In this document: positions 27,443 to 37,596 of the stretch, piece by piece
How the letters are laid out: each line of letters opens with the position of its first letter
Position numbering within the stretch: position 1 is the first letter of the stretch
DNA from: Sulfurimonas sp.
GTDB taxonomy: Bacteria; Campylobacterota; Campylobacteria; Campylobacterales; Sulfurimonadaceae
Assembly: GCF_028714655.1 (NCBI RefSeq)
Contig: NZ_JAQTLY010000014.1
Span: 1 to 50,782 of the forward strand
Direction of reading: 5' to 3'
Length of the DNA: 50,782 nucleotides
Position numbers and translations under genes: made by a program
The notes under the pieces: model-generated
Seen by the model: only the letters and a program-made list of their open reading frames with translations
Databases searched by the model: none
Told to the model about the DNA's origin: nothing

Positions 27443-29137
27443 TCAGCTATTTATTAAATCTGTTGGGTAGCCAAAATAATAGCCTTGAAACTCATCCACA
27501 CCGTATTTTTTAAGAAGTTCAAATGTTTCTTTATTCTCAACAAATTCTGCTACGGTTTTAATATTCAACTCTTTAGCAAATTTTACAATATTTTTAACTA
27601 AATTTTTTGAATTATCGTCTGTTAAAATGTTTTGCATTAAAAAACCTTTAATCTTAATATAATCCGGTTTTATCTCTAAAATATGAACATTATTTGCGTA
27701 ACTATTGTCAAAATTATCAATTGATATCAAAACGCCCAACTTTCTTAATTTTTTTACTAGTTGAAGTAATTTTGAAAAATTTTCAACACTTTGTCTCTCT
27801 GTTACCTCGACAACTACTCTTTGAGGGGAATCAAATTTTTTTATATCCTCTATAAATTCATTCATAATTATGAGATTAAAAAGATCATCCGGTAAAAAAT
27901 TTATAGAGATTTTCTCATTTCTATTTGAGAAAAAATGTAAACTTTTTCTTATCATATCTCTTAATATAGAGATGTATAATTCACTTTTGATGGATTCATT
28001 TAAAAATTCATAAGGAAATAAAACTTTTTGTTGATTTTTTTGTAAATCAACTATTCTCATAAGTGCTTCATATTTTATAATCTTACCATCTGCATCTACA
28101 ATTGGTTGAAAATATGGAACTACTCTGTTCTTTTTAATGGCATTTTCAATAATCCTTTTATTTACTTCATATCCTTCCGATAATTCTGTAAATTGTTCGA
28201 CATAAACTTTATCTTTAAAATATTTAAGCGCTTTATTGAAACATAGAAACAAAATAATGCTAAACACACTCATAACAATTATAGTTAAAATAAAAAGCCG
28301 ATTCATCAACTCTCTACTTTTTTCTATACTCTGTGAGATATCAAAGCCAACTACCAAAAAACCAAATTTTTCAGCTAGGTGATTTTTTAAAGTTATACTT
28401 GTATCAACTTTGTATATATCAAAATTTTTATCATATTTTGAAAAATAGTTTTTAAGAGCTTCATTACCACTTACTAAGAAATGTTTATCTCCTATATAAA
28501 CTATTGATTTATTTAACATAACATCTAAAAATGAGTTACTTGCAGCCACTCCTATATCTATTTCAAAAACTGAATTTAAATCTTTTAAAATATTTCTAGG
28601 GTTTAACCCTATTTCAACATTTCCAACATAATTACCTTTATAAAATATAGGCTTGGTAACACGATAAGTAATCTCTAAATTCCCAACTTCGAAACCGCTA
28701 AAAGAGCGTTTTAAATTATTTGTATCTATAATAATTTTTCTTTTTTGATTTAATTTATCACCATAGAACTCAGGCTTATGTGCACGATATAGAGTTACAT
28801 TTTCTTTAGTTCTAAATGTTAAAATATTTATATCCTCATTTGATATTTTTAAATCTCTATAGTATGGATCTATAATTGATTTAATTTTTTCATACTCTTT
28901 GCTAAAGATTGCCTCTGCCAAATTTTCTATATTTAGCATCTGGTCCAATTGAAAACTTAAACTTTTTTGTTTCTCTTGTACTTTTATTTCAAATAGATTA
29001 TGAACACCGCTCACTATTTGTTCAAACTGCTGCTGGCGTGAATTTTTAAATTGATAATCAAAAACAACATAAATAATTACCCATGAAAGAAGCAAAAAAA
29101 TCAAAGTAATAAAGTTGGCTTTTGCATAAAAATTCAT
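27443..29137 (-). CDS. Membrane sensor with degenerate EAL domain (GGDEF lost)
   Basis: 564 residues: TM1 (~8-28), dCache_3-like sensor closely similar to the protein at 20749-22917 (RAHKPEFYGD, FSGFEVGNLEITYRVTKPIFY), TM2 (~292-312), then directly an EAL domain; the ~160-residue GGDEF domain of the paralogue is absent. E357, N413, E447, K495 and E534 of the EAL site remain, but the DDFGSG loop reads DNFDNS (second Asp lost) and KIDG reads KIKG. Catalysis is therefore doubtful; c-di-GMP binding or signalling without hydrolysis is plausible. Last gene of the five-gene operon beginning at 36608, 16 bases behind the preceding gene. Confidence 0.88.
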   Translation of the reverse strand: MNFYAKANFITLIFLLLSWVIIYVVFDYQFKNSRQQQFEQIVSGVHNLFEIKVQEKQKSLSFQLDQMLNIENLAEAIFSKEYEKIKSIIDPYYRDLKISNEDINILTFRTKENVTLYRAHKPEFYGDKLNQKRKIIIDTNNLKRSFSGFEVGNLEITYRVTKPIFYKGNYVGNVEIGLNPRNILKDLNSVFEIDIGVAASNSFLDVMLNKSIVYIGDKHFLVSGNEALKNYFSKYDKNFDIYKVDTSITLKNHLAEKFGFLVVGFDISQSIEKSRELMNRLFILTIIVMSVFSIILFLCFNKALKYFKDKVYVEQFTELSEGYEVNKRIIENAIKKNRVVPYFQPIVDADGKIIKYEALMRIVDLQKNQQKVLFPYEFLNESIKSELYISILRDMIRKSLHFFSNRNEKISINFLPDDLFNLIIMNEFIEDIKKFDSPQRVVVEVTERQSVENFSKLLQLVKKLRKLGVLISIDNFDNSYANNVHILEIKPDYIKIKGFLMQNILTDDNSKNLVKNIVKFAKELNIKTVAEFVENKETFELLKKYGVDEFQGYYFGYPTDLINS

Positions 29138-29153
29138 ATTTTTTTCTTTTTAA

Positions 29154-30653
29154 TTATAATTTTTTAAACTCTCTAACAAGAGTCATTTGTCTGCTTGCAA
29201 CATATTCTGTTAAGATTTTTTTGATATTAGCATCATTTTCAAAACATAAAATAACCTCAAATTCTCTTTTTAATTCACTTACATTTTTTACTTTTGCTTT
29301 TGTGTTTACTATGAGAGGTTTCATTCCCACACTAAAAACCATATCTACTATAAGTTCATCTCCAGTTTTAAATCCTGCAGGAATAAGCGATAAAGCAATT
29401 TTTGCTCCGCCTACGCTAACATCTATAATTTTAATATCTGCACTAATTTTACGACCCTCAAAAAAGAGAGTAATTTTATGGTTATCTTCAGGCTCAACTC
29501 TTATAAACTCCTGCTCAGATGGTTTGTTCTCTATAAATTTATAGTTTTTTACAAAAACTTGACCATTTTCAAAGTCAACCTTTTTAATATCACATAAAAC
29601 AGCAGTTGGAAATAGTTCTGATTCGATTATGAGATAATTATTTATTTTTATAGCTCTTTGTTGAAGATATGGTGTTTGAAATACTACTTCATTCTCGCTA
29701 AGTTCTCCTAAAACAGCAATATTTGAAATATTTACACCTTTGTATGAGTTATATACTCTTATATTAGAATTGTTTCGTTTTATAATCTCAAAAATATTGT
29801 ATATTATTTTTTTCTGATTTTCCTGCTTCTCTTTTTGCATAGCATTTTTATCATAAACAACAAGCAAATTAAGCTCTGTAATATCATCAAAAGAAAGTAT
29901 AAAAGTATCCTCTTTTTGCGGAACTTTATAGGCTTTGAGTATAAAGTGTCTACTATTATTATATTTGTCTGCTATTTTTACATTAAATAATTTTCCGCTG
30001 CTTTCTTTTACACTCTTTAACCAATCAATATCATCATGATTATACAAAAAATTATTATGCTTTAAAAGAAGTTTGTTAAAATTTATAAAAAACTCTCTAA
30101 AGCTCTCTATCGATTCTTGTGAAAAAAAGTCTAAACACTTTTTGTTTACTATAAGAATCTCTTTTAGTTTAAGAAGAATTAACATGCTGTCTTGATGTTG
30201 AAATACATCTTTTATATAGTGTTCAAAAAGATTTCTATTTTTTTCAAATTCTATTTCACTGACTACCTTTTCGATAGCTTTTGTCAAATCAGTTATAGTT
30301 ATAGGCTTTTTTAAATATTTACTAATATTTACATCAATGGCTTCAAGTAAATAATCTTTATCATCAAATGCGGATGTTATGATTATTTTTACAAAAGGGT
30401 TGATTTTTTTAATTATTCTTGATAATTCAAGACCGTTTAATTTGTCCATATTTATATCTGTTATAACAATTTCTGGCTGATTTTCTTTAAAGAGTTCCAA
30501 AGCATCTTCGCCGTTATCTGCAGTTATAACATTTTTAAAAATTTTTTTAAAAACTTTACTTGCTTGCTGCTGTAAACCTTTGTTATCCTCTACATATAAA
30601 AGTGTTAAATTATCAACTTTATCCCCAAGTGCTAAAAACTTCTCTTTAGGCAT
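29154..30653 (-). CDS. Response regulator with PAS-like and PilZ domains
   Basis: 499 residues. REC domain at ~12-130 (LLYVEDN, phospho-acceptor Asp in IVITDINMDKLNG, Lys in YLKKPIT). The middle (~150-255) looks PAS-like, a YcgR-N-like segment follows (~285-375), and a PilZ domain (~380-490) shows D411-V-S-V-G-G. The PilZ RxxxR motif reads QEFIR, i.e. the first arginine is replaced by Gln while R385 remains, so c-di-GMP binding may be weakened. Probably a phosphorylation-controlled effector within the c-di-GMP operon; it lies 34 bases behind the hybrid kinase. Confidence 0.82.
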   Translation of the reverse strand: MPKEKFLALGDKVDNLTLLYVEDNKGLQQQASKVFKKIFKNVITADNGEDALELFKENQPEIVITDINMDKLNGLELSRIIKKINPFVKIIITSAFDDKDYLLEAIDVNISKYLKKPITITDLTKAIEKVVSEIEFEKNRNLFEHYIKDVFQHQDSMLILLKLKEILIVNKKCLDFFSQESIESFREFFINFNKLLLKHNNFLYNHDDIDWLKSVKESSGKLFNVKIADKYNNSRHFILKAYKVPQKEDTFILSFDDITELNLLVVYDKNAMQKEKQENQKKIIYNIFEIIKRNNSNIRVYNSYKGVNISNIAVLGELSENEVVFQTPYLQQRAIKINNYLIIESELFPTAVLCDIKKVDFENGQVFVKNYKFIENKPSEQEFIRVEPEDNHKITLFFEGRKISADIKIIDVSVGGAKIALSLIPAGFKTGDELIVDMVFSVGMKPLIVNTKAKVKNVSELKREFEVILCFENDANIKKILTEYVASRQMTLVREFKKL

Positions 30654-30687
30654 ATTTTAATTCCCTCCTCTTATTAAACATATTATA

Positions 30688-33600
30688 CTAAATACCATCT
30701 ATTTTAAACTCTTTATATATCTCTGTTAAGTATCCCTCAGCATCTTCAAAATCAAAATTAAGCGCCGCTTCTAGCATAGAGTCTAACTTCTCTTTTGATG
30801 CGCGACCGGTTAGTTTTTTAACTACTCTTTGTGCATATTCAAGTGCATCAGAATCAAGATTTTTAAAAAGCTCACTTAACTCACAAAGTTCTGTTTTAAT
30901 CTCTTTTATATCAAAATTATCTACTAAAGCTTTTTCATCTTCTATTTTTGAGAGTTCTTCAAAATCTTTAAGATTCTCATCTATAGATGCAATTAATATT
31001 TTTAAATTTTTACCTATGTCTAAAATCATAGACTCTATTAAATCTCTATTTTGAGCCGGCAACTTTAACTCATGTTCTAGTTTTTGTAGCTCTTTGTAGA
31101 GATATTCAGCTTCCAAGTTACCGCATAGCCCTTTTAAAGTATGAATATCTCTTTGCAGCTCTTGCTTATCATCAACCCTTAAAGCTTGAGATATCATATC
31201 TATAGTGTCTTTTTGGGAATTTGAAAATCTTTTTAACATGTTAAAGAGTATTTCATCATCACCTTGAACCCTCATGAGTGCCTTATTTATATTCATTCCA
31301 TCAATCTCTAGCCCATGAAGGTCTATTTTAGAGTTCTTTTGTTGATTTGATTTCAAACCTAATGTAGGATTTTTTGGTTTTACCCACTCTACAAGCACAC
31401 TATAAAAATTATTAATATTAATTGGTTTTGTTATAATATCGTTCATACCTACTAAAAAGCACTGCTCTTTGTCGCTTTGCATACTATTAGCCGTCATAGC
31501 AATTATAGCAATATCTTTAAATTTATCATACTCTCTTAATATCTTTGTTGCCTCATAACCATCCATTACAGGCATCTGACAATCCATAAGTACAGCATCA
31601 TACTCACGCTCTTTAATCATCTCTAAAGCCTCTTTACCGTTAGAAGCAATATCTGCTTCAACACCAACTTTTTCAAGAAGCTCTTTTGCAATATCTTGAT
31701 TTTGATGATTATCCTCGACTATCAATACTACCGCGCCTCCGATAGATTTGGCTATTTTATTGTAGTTACTGTACTTTGTTATCTTTTTTCCAAAAGCAGA
31801 CAATACGGCATCATAAAGATTTGAAGGAGTAAGAAGTTCCTTAGAGATATTATCATCAATAAGATGTCTATTATCTTTTCCAAAACCAAGCTTAACATCA
31901 AAATAAAAAGTGCTTCCCTCCCCAAGTTTGCTCTCTACACCTATCTCTCCATCCATCATATTAACCAAATTCTTAGATATAGATAGTCCAAGCCCGGTAC
32001 CGCCGTATGTTCTTGTTGTAGAGCCGTCTGCTTGATGAAACGGAATAAATAGTTTTTCAGTCTGCTCCTTTGAGAGACCTATACCGCTATCTTTTACTTC
32101 AAATCTAAGTCGTACACTCTCATTAACTCTCTCTACTACTTTTACACTAATGATAATTTCGCCCTTTTCGGTAAACTTAACAGCATTTCCTACTAGATTT
32201 ATTAAAACTTGAGAAAGCCTTAAAGAGTCGCCTACAAGGATAGATGGTGTATCCCTATCTATATTAAAAAGAAGCTGAAGCTTTTTCTGTTGCATCTTAA
32301 AGACAAAAATATCCATTATATTTTCAAAAACATTTTCAAGATAAAACTCTTTAGACTCAAGGTTCATACTATTTGCTTCAATTTTAGAAAAATCTAAAAT
32401 ATCATTTACGATGCCTAGGAGATTTTTTGCAGCATTTTCAATTTTTTGAATATAGCCTCTCTGCTGATTATCCAAATCCGTTCCAAGAGCCAGATATGAC
32501 ATCCCTATAATAGCATTCATAGGCGTTCTTATCTCATGGCTCATATTTGCTAAAAATTCGCTTTTTGCCTTTGTCGCATCTTCAGCCATTTTTTTTGCTT
32601 CTTTAATATCTTCTAGGGCTTTATGTTCTAAAGTGACATCATCTATGGTTGCAACAACTCCTTTAGATAAGTTCTCTGGATCTTTTGCTTTTAGATGAAT
32701 TTTTGTTATAAAAGTTGTTTTATCTTTTCGGATTAGTTTTTGCTCCCATGTAGCTATTTCACCTGTTTTTACAATCTCATAATACTCATCTATTTTTCTA
32801 TAAGAATCTTCATTCTCACAAAGAATTTTTGTCGTATTATCCACTAGTTCTTCCTCTTCATATCCAAACATTTTGCAAGCTTGATCGTTTATCTGCTTAA
32901 TAACTCTGTCCTGAAGAAGTATAATCCCTATAGTAGCCGAATCAAATATAGCTTTTTGTTGAATATTTAGTGCAAAAAGTTCATCCGTTCGTCTTTTAAC
33001 AATCTCTTCTAGATTAGCCGTGAACTCTTGAAGTTCAACTTCTGCAGTGACATCATGTCTTATTGATATATACCCTACTGCCTTTCCCTCTTCATCATAA
33101 TCCTGCTCTATAATAGTCTCTGCCCAATAGCAACCGCCATTCTTTTTTTGATTTTTAATTACACCATGCCAAACTTTTCCACTTGTTACCGTTTCCCACA
33201 AATTTTTATAAATGTCATAGTTATTATCCGGATGTTTTATTATGCGGTGATTCTTACCTATTAGCTCATCTGGCAAATAACCGTTTATTTTACAAAAAGC
33301 TTGACTTACATAGGTTATATTTCCATCTAAATCAGGCTCTGAAGCGATAACATGATCATCAAAAACCTTTAAAAGTTTAGAGAGATTTGAGGTACTTTTT
33401 GCAATCTCTTTTTTAAGTTCATAAGCTCGATAAAAATATAGTATAGTTATCAATGCTATAACAACCAATAATATAAGTATGTATGTATAATCTATTTTAT
33501 TCTTAACCTCTACTACTGTCCACTTATTTGAAATTCTCTGATGCTCTTCTTGAGTAATAGAGTCTAATGTTTTGTTTAAAATATCTGCAAAAATTTTATA

Positions 33601-34293
33601 TTCTTTTCTAACTTGAAATCCAAGCTCCATCTCAAAATCGGATTTACCCATAATCTGTAAATTGCGTAGACCATGTTTAGATATATTATAAGTGCCGATA
33701 TTGAGAGTTACTAAAGCAGCATCATACTCCCCTGCGGCTACTCCTTTGAGTACATTTTCTATAGTATCTACCTCAATATAGTTTAAATTCGGATATTTTT
33801 CAAAAATAGGTTTTAAAAAAGCATACCCTCTGCCTAAAGCGATACTCTCATTTTTTAGTTCTGACAAATTCGATATAAACGGTTGAAAATCGGCTCTTTG
33901 TTTAATAATTACGACAGGGCTTTTAATATAACTATTTGTTATAATATAATTTTCTTTAAACTCTTTATCGTTTGTATAGTTAGATAGCATGTCAACTTGC
34001 ATATCTTTGCTTTTTGCAACGGCATCCAACCAAGAGAGAGATGGAACTCTCTCTATCTTTATTCCAAGTTTTTTCTCTATAATATCAAGATAATCAGATA
34101 CCATTCCCTTATGCCCGCTATCTTTGTCAAAAGCCTCATAAGGCAGATATGTTGGATTACCTGTATGCCTTATTGTACTGTGTACAGCTAACCACTCTCT
34201 TTCCTCTTTTGTCAAAGAATCTATAAAATCTTCGGCGAAAACAACTTGAAAAATCATAAAAAAGATAGATAATATAAATAATTTCAATCCCAT
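30688..34293 (-). CDS. Tripartite hybrid sensor kinase (SBP_bac_3, 2xPAS, HisKA, HATPase, REC, Hpt)
   Basis: 1201 residues, of the BarA/EvgS architecture. Signal peptide 1-20; periplasmic SBP_bac_3 solute-binding domain ~27-260; TM ~270-290; PAS 1 ~312-430 and PAS 2 ~445-565; HisKA with [17 protein letters not shown] (~586); HATPase with [13 protein letters not shown] and [15 protein letters not shown] with VLIVEDN and phospho-Asp in [13 protein letters not shown] (~910); C-terminal Hpt with [12 protein letters not shown]. All phosphorelay residues look intact. The extracellular ligand, perhaps an amino acid-like solute, is unknown. It probably feeds phosphate to the REC proteins encoded in the same operon. 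Confidence 0.95.
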   Translation of the reverse strand: MGLKLFILSIFFMIFQVVFAEDFIDSLTKEEREWLAVHSTIRHTGNPTYLPYEAFDKDSGHKGMVSDYLDIIEKKLGIKIERVPSLSWLDAVAKSKDMQVDMLSNYTNDKEFKENYIITNSYIKSPVVIIKQRADFQPFISNLSELKNESIALGRGYAFLKPIFEKYPNLNYIEVDTIENVLKGVAAGEYDAALVTLNIGTYNISKHGLRNLQIMGKSDFEMELGFQVRKEYKIFADILNKTLDSITQEEHQRISNKWTVVEVKNKIDYTYILILLVVIALITILYFYRAYELKKEIAKSTSNLSKLLKVFDDHVIASEPDLDGNITYVSQAFCKINGYLPDELIGKNHRIIKHPDNNYDIYKNLWETVTSGKVWHGVIKNQKKNGGCYWAETIIEQDYDEEGKAVGYISIRHDVTAEVELQEFTANLEEIVKRRTDELFALNIQQKAIFDSATIGIILLQDRVIKQINDQACKMFGYEEEELVDNTTKILCENEDSYRKIDEYYEIVKTGEIATWEQKLIRKDKTTFITKIHLKAKDPENLSKGVVATIDDVTLEHKALEDIKEAKKMAEDATKAKSEFLANMSHEIRTPMNAIIGMSYLALGTDLDNQQRGYIQKIENAAKNLLGIVNDILDFSKIEANSMNLESKEFYLENVFENIMDIFVFKMQQKKLQLLFNIDRDTPSILVGDSLRLSQVLINLVGNAVKFTEKGEIIISVKVVERVNESVRLRFEVKDSGIGLSKEQTEKLFIPFHQADGSTTRTYGGTGLGLSISKNLVNMMDGEIGVESKLGEGSTFYFDVKLGFGKDNRHLIDDNISKELLTPSNLYDAVLSAFGKKITKYSNYNKIAKSIGGAVVLIVEDNHQNQDIAKELLEKVGVEADIASNGKEALEMIKEREYDAVLMDCQMPVMDGYEATKILREYDKFKDIAIIAMTANSMQSDKEQCFLVGMNDIITKPININNFYSVLVEWVKPKNPTLGLKSNQQKNSKIDLHGLEIDGMNINKALMRVQGDDEILFNMLKRFSNSQKDTIDMISQALRVDDKQELQRDIHTLKGLCGNLEAEYLYKELQKLEHELKLPAQNRDLIESMILDIGKNLKILIASIDENLKDFEELSKIEDEKALVDNFDIKEIKTELCELSELFKNLDSDALEYAQRVVKKLTGRASKEKLDSMLEAALNFDFEDAEGYLTEIYKEFKIDGI

Positions 34294-34320
34294 ACTTATC
34301 CTTAAAAAAACTATAACATT

Positions 34321-35472
34321 TTAGAGAATTTTATCAATTTGCTCTTGTTTTTGCTTAATCGCAAACTCATCATCTGCATATTTTTGAGAAATATTTAAAA
34401 AATCATTTTGATGTTCTAAAAAGACAGCTACAACATCAGAATCAAATTTTATACCTTTGCCTTGCTCTATAATCTTAACCGCCTCTTCGTGAGTGATAGC
34501 CTCTTTATAAATCCTTTTGCTTATAAGAGCGTCGTACACATCCGCTACTGCCATAAGTCTCGCAGAAATTGGGATATTGTCACCGACCAAACCAAGTGGA
34601 TACCCACTGCCGTCGTAATTTTCATGATGACTATACGCAATTTCTTTTGCAATTTTTAAAAAATCAACTTCCATTCCTAACTCTTTTTCAGCATGCTCTA
34701 TTGCCCCTTTGCCTAAAGTAGTGTGCTTCTTTATCATATCAAACTCTTCATGAGTAAACATTCCCGGTTTTAAAAGAATCTTATCGGCAATACCGACTTT
34801 GCCTATATCATGCAGCGGAGCAGAGCGATAAAGTGTTTCAATCATCCCATCACTTAAATAGTCTCTAAATCTAGGATGATTTTGTAAAGCTTTTGCCAAA
34901 ATTACCATATAGTGTTGCGTTCTTCTAATATGATTTCCGGTATCTGAATCTCTCGTTTCTGCAAGAGATGCCAAAGTTAGTATCGTCACATCTTGAATAA
35001 CGGATATCTCTTTCGTTCTTTTGTTAACCTCATCTTCCAAATATAGGTTTTTATCCCTTAAAAAATCTTTAGCTTCTTTATTTTCCAGCTGAGTCTTAAT
35101 TCTAGCTAGCATTATAGAAGCGGATATAGGTTTTGTAATGTAATCAGCCGCTCCCATTTCAAGCCCCTTTTGCTCATCCTCCATATCTCTTATTGCTGTT
35201 AAAAATATAACAGGAATATCTTTTGTTTTCTCATCTTTTTTTAGCACTTTAATAACATCATAACCACTAAGTTCAGGCATCATAATATCTAGTAAAATAA
35301 GATCAACTGCGGCTGAAGACTCAAAATAGCTAAGGGCTTTTTTACCGCTATTTGCTACTTTAACTTTGTATTTATCTTTTAGTAAATCTAAAATAAGCGA
35401 AAGGTTATCAGCAGTGTCATCTACAACTAAAATAGTTTTTTGCAGCTCTTTTTTTTCTATATTATTTAACAT
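34321..35472 (-). CDS. REC-HD-GYP response regulator, c-di-GMP phosphodiesterase (RpfG type)
   Basis: 383 residues: REC domain (~12-130; ILVVDDT, Asp in LILLDIMMPELSG, Lys in YITKPIS), a coiled linker, then HD-GYP domain with HDIGKVGI, HHENYDGSGYP and ADVYDALIS. Metal-binding His/Asp residues and the GYP motif are present, so degradation of c-di-GMP to GMP or pGpG upon phosphorylation is likely. It sits five bases behind the REC-kinase gene and 27 bases ahead of the hybrid kinase gene. Confidence 0.95.
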   Translation of the reverse strand: MLNNIEKKELQKTILVVDDTADNLSLILDLLKDKYKVKVANSGKKALSYFESSAAVDLILLDIMMPELSGYDVIKVLKKDEKTKDIPVIFLTAIRDMEDEQKGLEMGAADYITKPISASIMLARIKTQLENKEAKDFLRDKNLYLEDEVNKRTKEISVIQDVTILTLASLAETRDSDTGNHIRRTQHYMVILAKALQNHPRFRDYLSDGMIETLYRSAPLHDIGKVGIADKILLKPGMFTHEEFDMIKKHTTLGKGAIEHAEKELGMEVDFLKIAKEIAYSHHENYDGSGYPLGLVGDNIPISARLMAVADVYDALISKRIYKEAITHEEAVKIIEQGKGIKFDSDVVAVFLEHQNDFLNISQKYADDEFAIKQKQEQIDKIL

Positions 35473-35477
35473 CTGAT

Positions 35478-36608
35478 TTAATCCTCATTTATGATAGGAA
35501 GTAAAAGTTCAAAACATGCACCCTCGGCTGTATTATATGCGCTAATTTTTCCGCCTAATTTCTTTTGCATAATTTGGCGGCACATATATAAACCTAACCC
35601 TGATTCCTCTTTCTTCTTTTTTGTTGTGACATATTTTTCAAAAACTGACTCTGTGACATCCATTTTTATACCGCCGCCGTTATCGCAGATTCTTATAATT
35701 ATCTCGTTATTTTTTATTATAGACTCAGCTTTTATCCATTTTTTATCACTATTTTTTTCTAGCGCATCGATAGCATTATTCAAAATATTTATAAATATTT
35801 GAATTATATAATTTTTATATGAACGATATTTAAAACTATCCATATCATTATGAATCTCTATTGATGTTTTATTAAACCTGTAAGAGAGAATTTCTACCGC
35901 ATGCTTAAAAAGATCCTGAATATTAAATATCTCTTTTTCTGCATCATTTCTGGCAAAATCTCTAAAATCATCTATTGTTTGTGCAAGATACTCTGTTTCA
36001 GATATAACAGAATCAATCGTACTGATTACTTCATCAATATTCAACTCATCAAATTCACAACCTATTTTTAAAGCTGAACAACTCATATTAATAATAGAAA
36101 GCGGTTGCTTCCATTGATGCGTAACATTTTCAAACATTTCGCCAAGTGTTGACATTCTGCTCTGTCTATATAGCAAATTCTCCTTCTCTTCTAAATCCTT
36201 TATCATACTATCGTGAAGTTGCTTCAGCTCAATATGTGTCTTTACTCTGGCTTTTAATACTTCAGGAATAAATGGTTTTGTAATATAATCAACCGCACCA
36301 CACTCAAAACCTTTAATGATATCCGATATTTTTTCAAGAGCAGTTAAAAATATTATAGGGGTTTGAGCGTAAAGAGGGATATTTTTTATTATTTTGCACA
36401 TCTCATATCCATCTATTTCAGGCATCATTATATCAAGCAAGATAAGGTCTATGGCAGGTTCATTTTGCAGTAAAACAAGTGCCTTTTTTGGATTGTTGGC
36501 AAGCTTAAGTGTATACTCTTTTTTCAAAAGTTCCATTGTCAAACTAAGTATATCGGGAGTGTCATCAATGACCAAAATAGTCGGTGTTTTATTGAGTTTA
36601 TTTATCAC
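35478..36608 (-). CDS. REC-histidine kinase (soluble hybrid)
   Basis: 376 residues: N-terminal REC (LVIDDTPDILSL, Asp in LILLDIMMPEIDG, Lys in YITKPF), a short coiled segment, then HisKA with NVTHQWKQPLSIINMS and HATPase with IFINILNNAIDAL, DNGGGI and GLGLYMCRQIMQ. No membrane segment, so it takes its input from phosphorylation or from partners. Starts at GTG 36608 with AAGG before it; first gene of the five-gene signalling operon. A perfect inverted repeat 48 bases upstream may be its operator. Confidence 0.92.
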   Translation of the reverse strand: MINKLNKTPTILVIDDTPDILSLTMELLKKEYTLKLANNPKKALVLLQNEPAIDLILLDIMMPEIDGYEMCKIIKNIPLYAQTPIIFLTALEKISDIIKGFECGAVDYITKPFIPEVLKARVKTHIELKQLHDSMIKDLEEKENLLYRQSRMSTLGEMFENVTHQWKQPLSIINMSCSALKIGCEFDELNIDEVISTIDSVISETEYLAQTIDDFRDFARNDAEKEIFNIQDLFKHAVEILSYRFNKTSIEIHNDMDSFKYRSYKNYIIQIFINILNNAIDALEKNSDKKWIKAESIIKNNEIIIRICDNGGGIKMDVTESVFEKYVTTKKKKEESGLGLYMCRQIMQKKLGGKISAYNTAEGACFELLLPIINED

Positions 36609-36655
36609 TTTTTAACCTTAAATAAATAATTATTACTTATATTTTAACTTCGCGC

Positions 36656-36681
36656 ACTATGTTATAAATCTATAACATAGT
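36656..36681. promoter_or_regulatory. Perfect 11-bp inverted repeat upstream of signalling operon
   Basis: ACTATGTTATA - AATC - TATAACATAGT. Located 48 bases upstream of the REC-kinase start, where an operator or promoter-proximal regulator site is expected. No T run follows on either strand, so a terminator is unlikely. Confidence 0.55.
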
Positions 36682-36750
36682 ACATAAAGTCAACTAATTG
36701 TATGAAAGAAACATTACATATGTGTTAAGTAGAATGATTGACATTACACA

Positions 36751-36771
36751 GAGGTATAAAATTTACACCTC
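36751..36771. promoter_or_regulatory. 21-bp near-perfect palindrome
   Basis: Symmetric around an A at 36761, with arms GAGGT-TAAA and its complement and one mismatched pair. It lies between the HepT gene end and the signalling operon. It may be a regulator site or a weak terminator for the toxin-antitoxin operon. Confidence 0.4.
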
Positions 36772-36843
36772 CTTGAGTGAATCTCTACTTTTTGAAGAAA
36801 ATAGGTCTAGAAACAAGTATCAGCCACCATTTCTTGAGATTAT

Positions 36844-37200
36844 TTAATTTGCTTCTATTAACTCTTTACACTGCTTTTTGAACTTAGGAAGACCGTTTCT
36901 AATAATCCATTCAACTATAGCTAGATTAACACCTTCATAATCATGAGCAATGTAGGTTCTTACATCATACATACCTTTGACATCATTCTCATCAAAAGCA
37001 CTTAAAATATCATCCGCATGTTCTTTTTTGAGTTTGTTGAATTGTTCAGCTATAGCAGTTAGGTGCATTAAAATCGCAGGTCTATCCGTCACATAATCTT
37101 CAAGTGCTTTGGTAATACTTCCGCTCTTTTTGACTATCTGCTCAATATAATCTATTTTTTCTAGGATCAGATAAACTTTGCTAATAGATTCTTTAGACAT
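36844..37200 (-). CDS. HEPN toxin, HepT type (second pair)
   Basis: From ATG 37200 the product has 118 residues, the usual HepT size. The HEPN motif is R81-TYIA-H86-D-Y88, matching RX4HXY including the tyrosine that MntA adenylylates in characterised systems. A longer frame from 37278 would begin inside the MntA gene and is less likely; the chosen start overlaps the MntA stop by eight bases. It is predicted to cleave RNA when unmodified. Confidence 0.87.
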   Translation of the reverse strand: MSKESISKVYLILEKIDYIEQIVKKSGSITKALEDYVTDRPAILMHLTAIAEQFNKLKKEHADDILSAFDENDVKGMYDVRTYIAHDYEGVNLAIVEWIIRNGLPKFKKQCKELIEAN

Positions 37201-37501
37201 ATATTGCTCTATCAATAATAAATTTTTTACCTGTTTTACCCATGCCGGTAATATCTGCAAGATCAACGGGTAGCCCAAGAGCTTTGCTTATCTCTGCTTG
37301 TATCTCGTGTATGCGTTTTATAGCGCCAAAACCATATTTGTTAGCAAATTCAGGCGTAGCCTCAACAAGAATATCTACATCGCTGTCGACATCGGCTTCA
37401 TCACGAGAGTACGAACCAAAAAGTGCTTTAATTAAAAAACCCTCTTTTTTATAAATTTCTTTAACATTAACAAGATAATTTAGTATTGATTCTTTATTCA
37501 T
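37193..37501 (-). CDS. MntA-type nucleotidyltransferase antitoxin (second pair)
   Basis: 102 residues with G29-S30, ten residues, D41-V-D43 (GSX10DXD), the catalytic signature of MntA, and VDLADI as the likely third-acid strand. Leads the MntA-HepT pair. Sequence differs clearly from the pair at 8796-9531, so the two modules are independent acquisitions rather than a recent duplication. Confidence 0.88.
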   Translation of the reverse strand: MNKESILNYLVNVKEIYKKEGFLIKALFGSYSRDEADVDSDVDILVEATPEFANKYGFGAIKRIHEIQAEISKALGLPVDLADITGMGKTGKKFIIDRAIYV

Positions 37502-37596
37502 GCTTGAATTATAGCATGTTTGTCATTTTTTAAGGAAATTGGAAACGAGTGTGCAAGGTTGAGAAACAAGTTCTATATGGCAAAGGAGAAGATACA

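Noticed and set aside
36738..36771. Plus-strand promoter (TTGACA followed by TATAAA)
   Set aside because: The spacing is 11 bases rather than 16-18 and no plus-strand gene follows.
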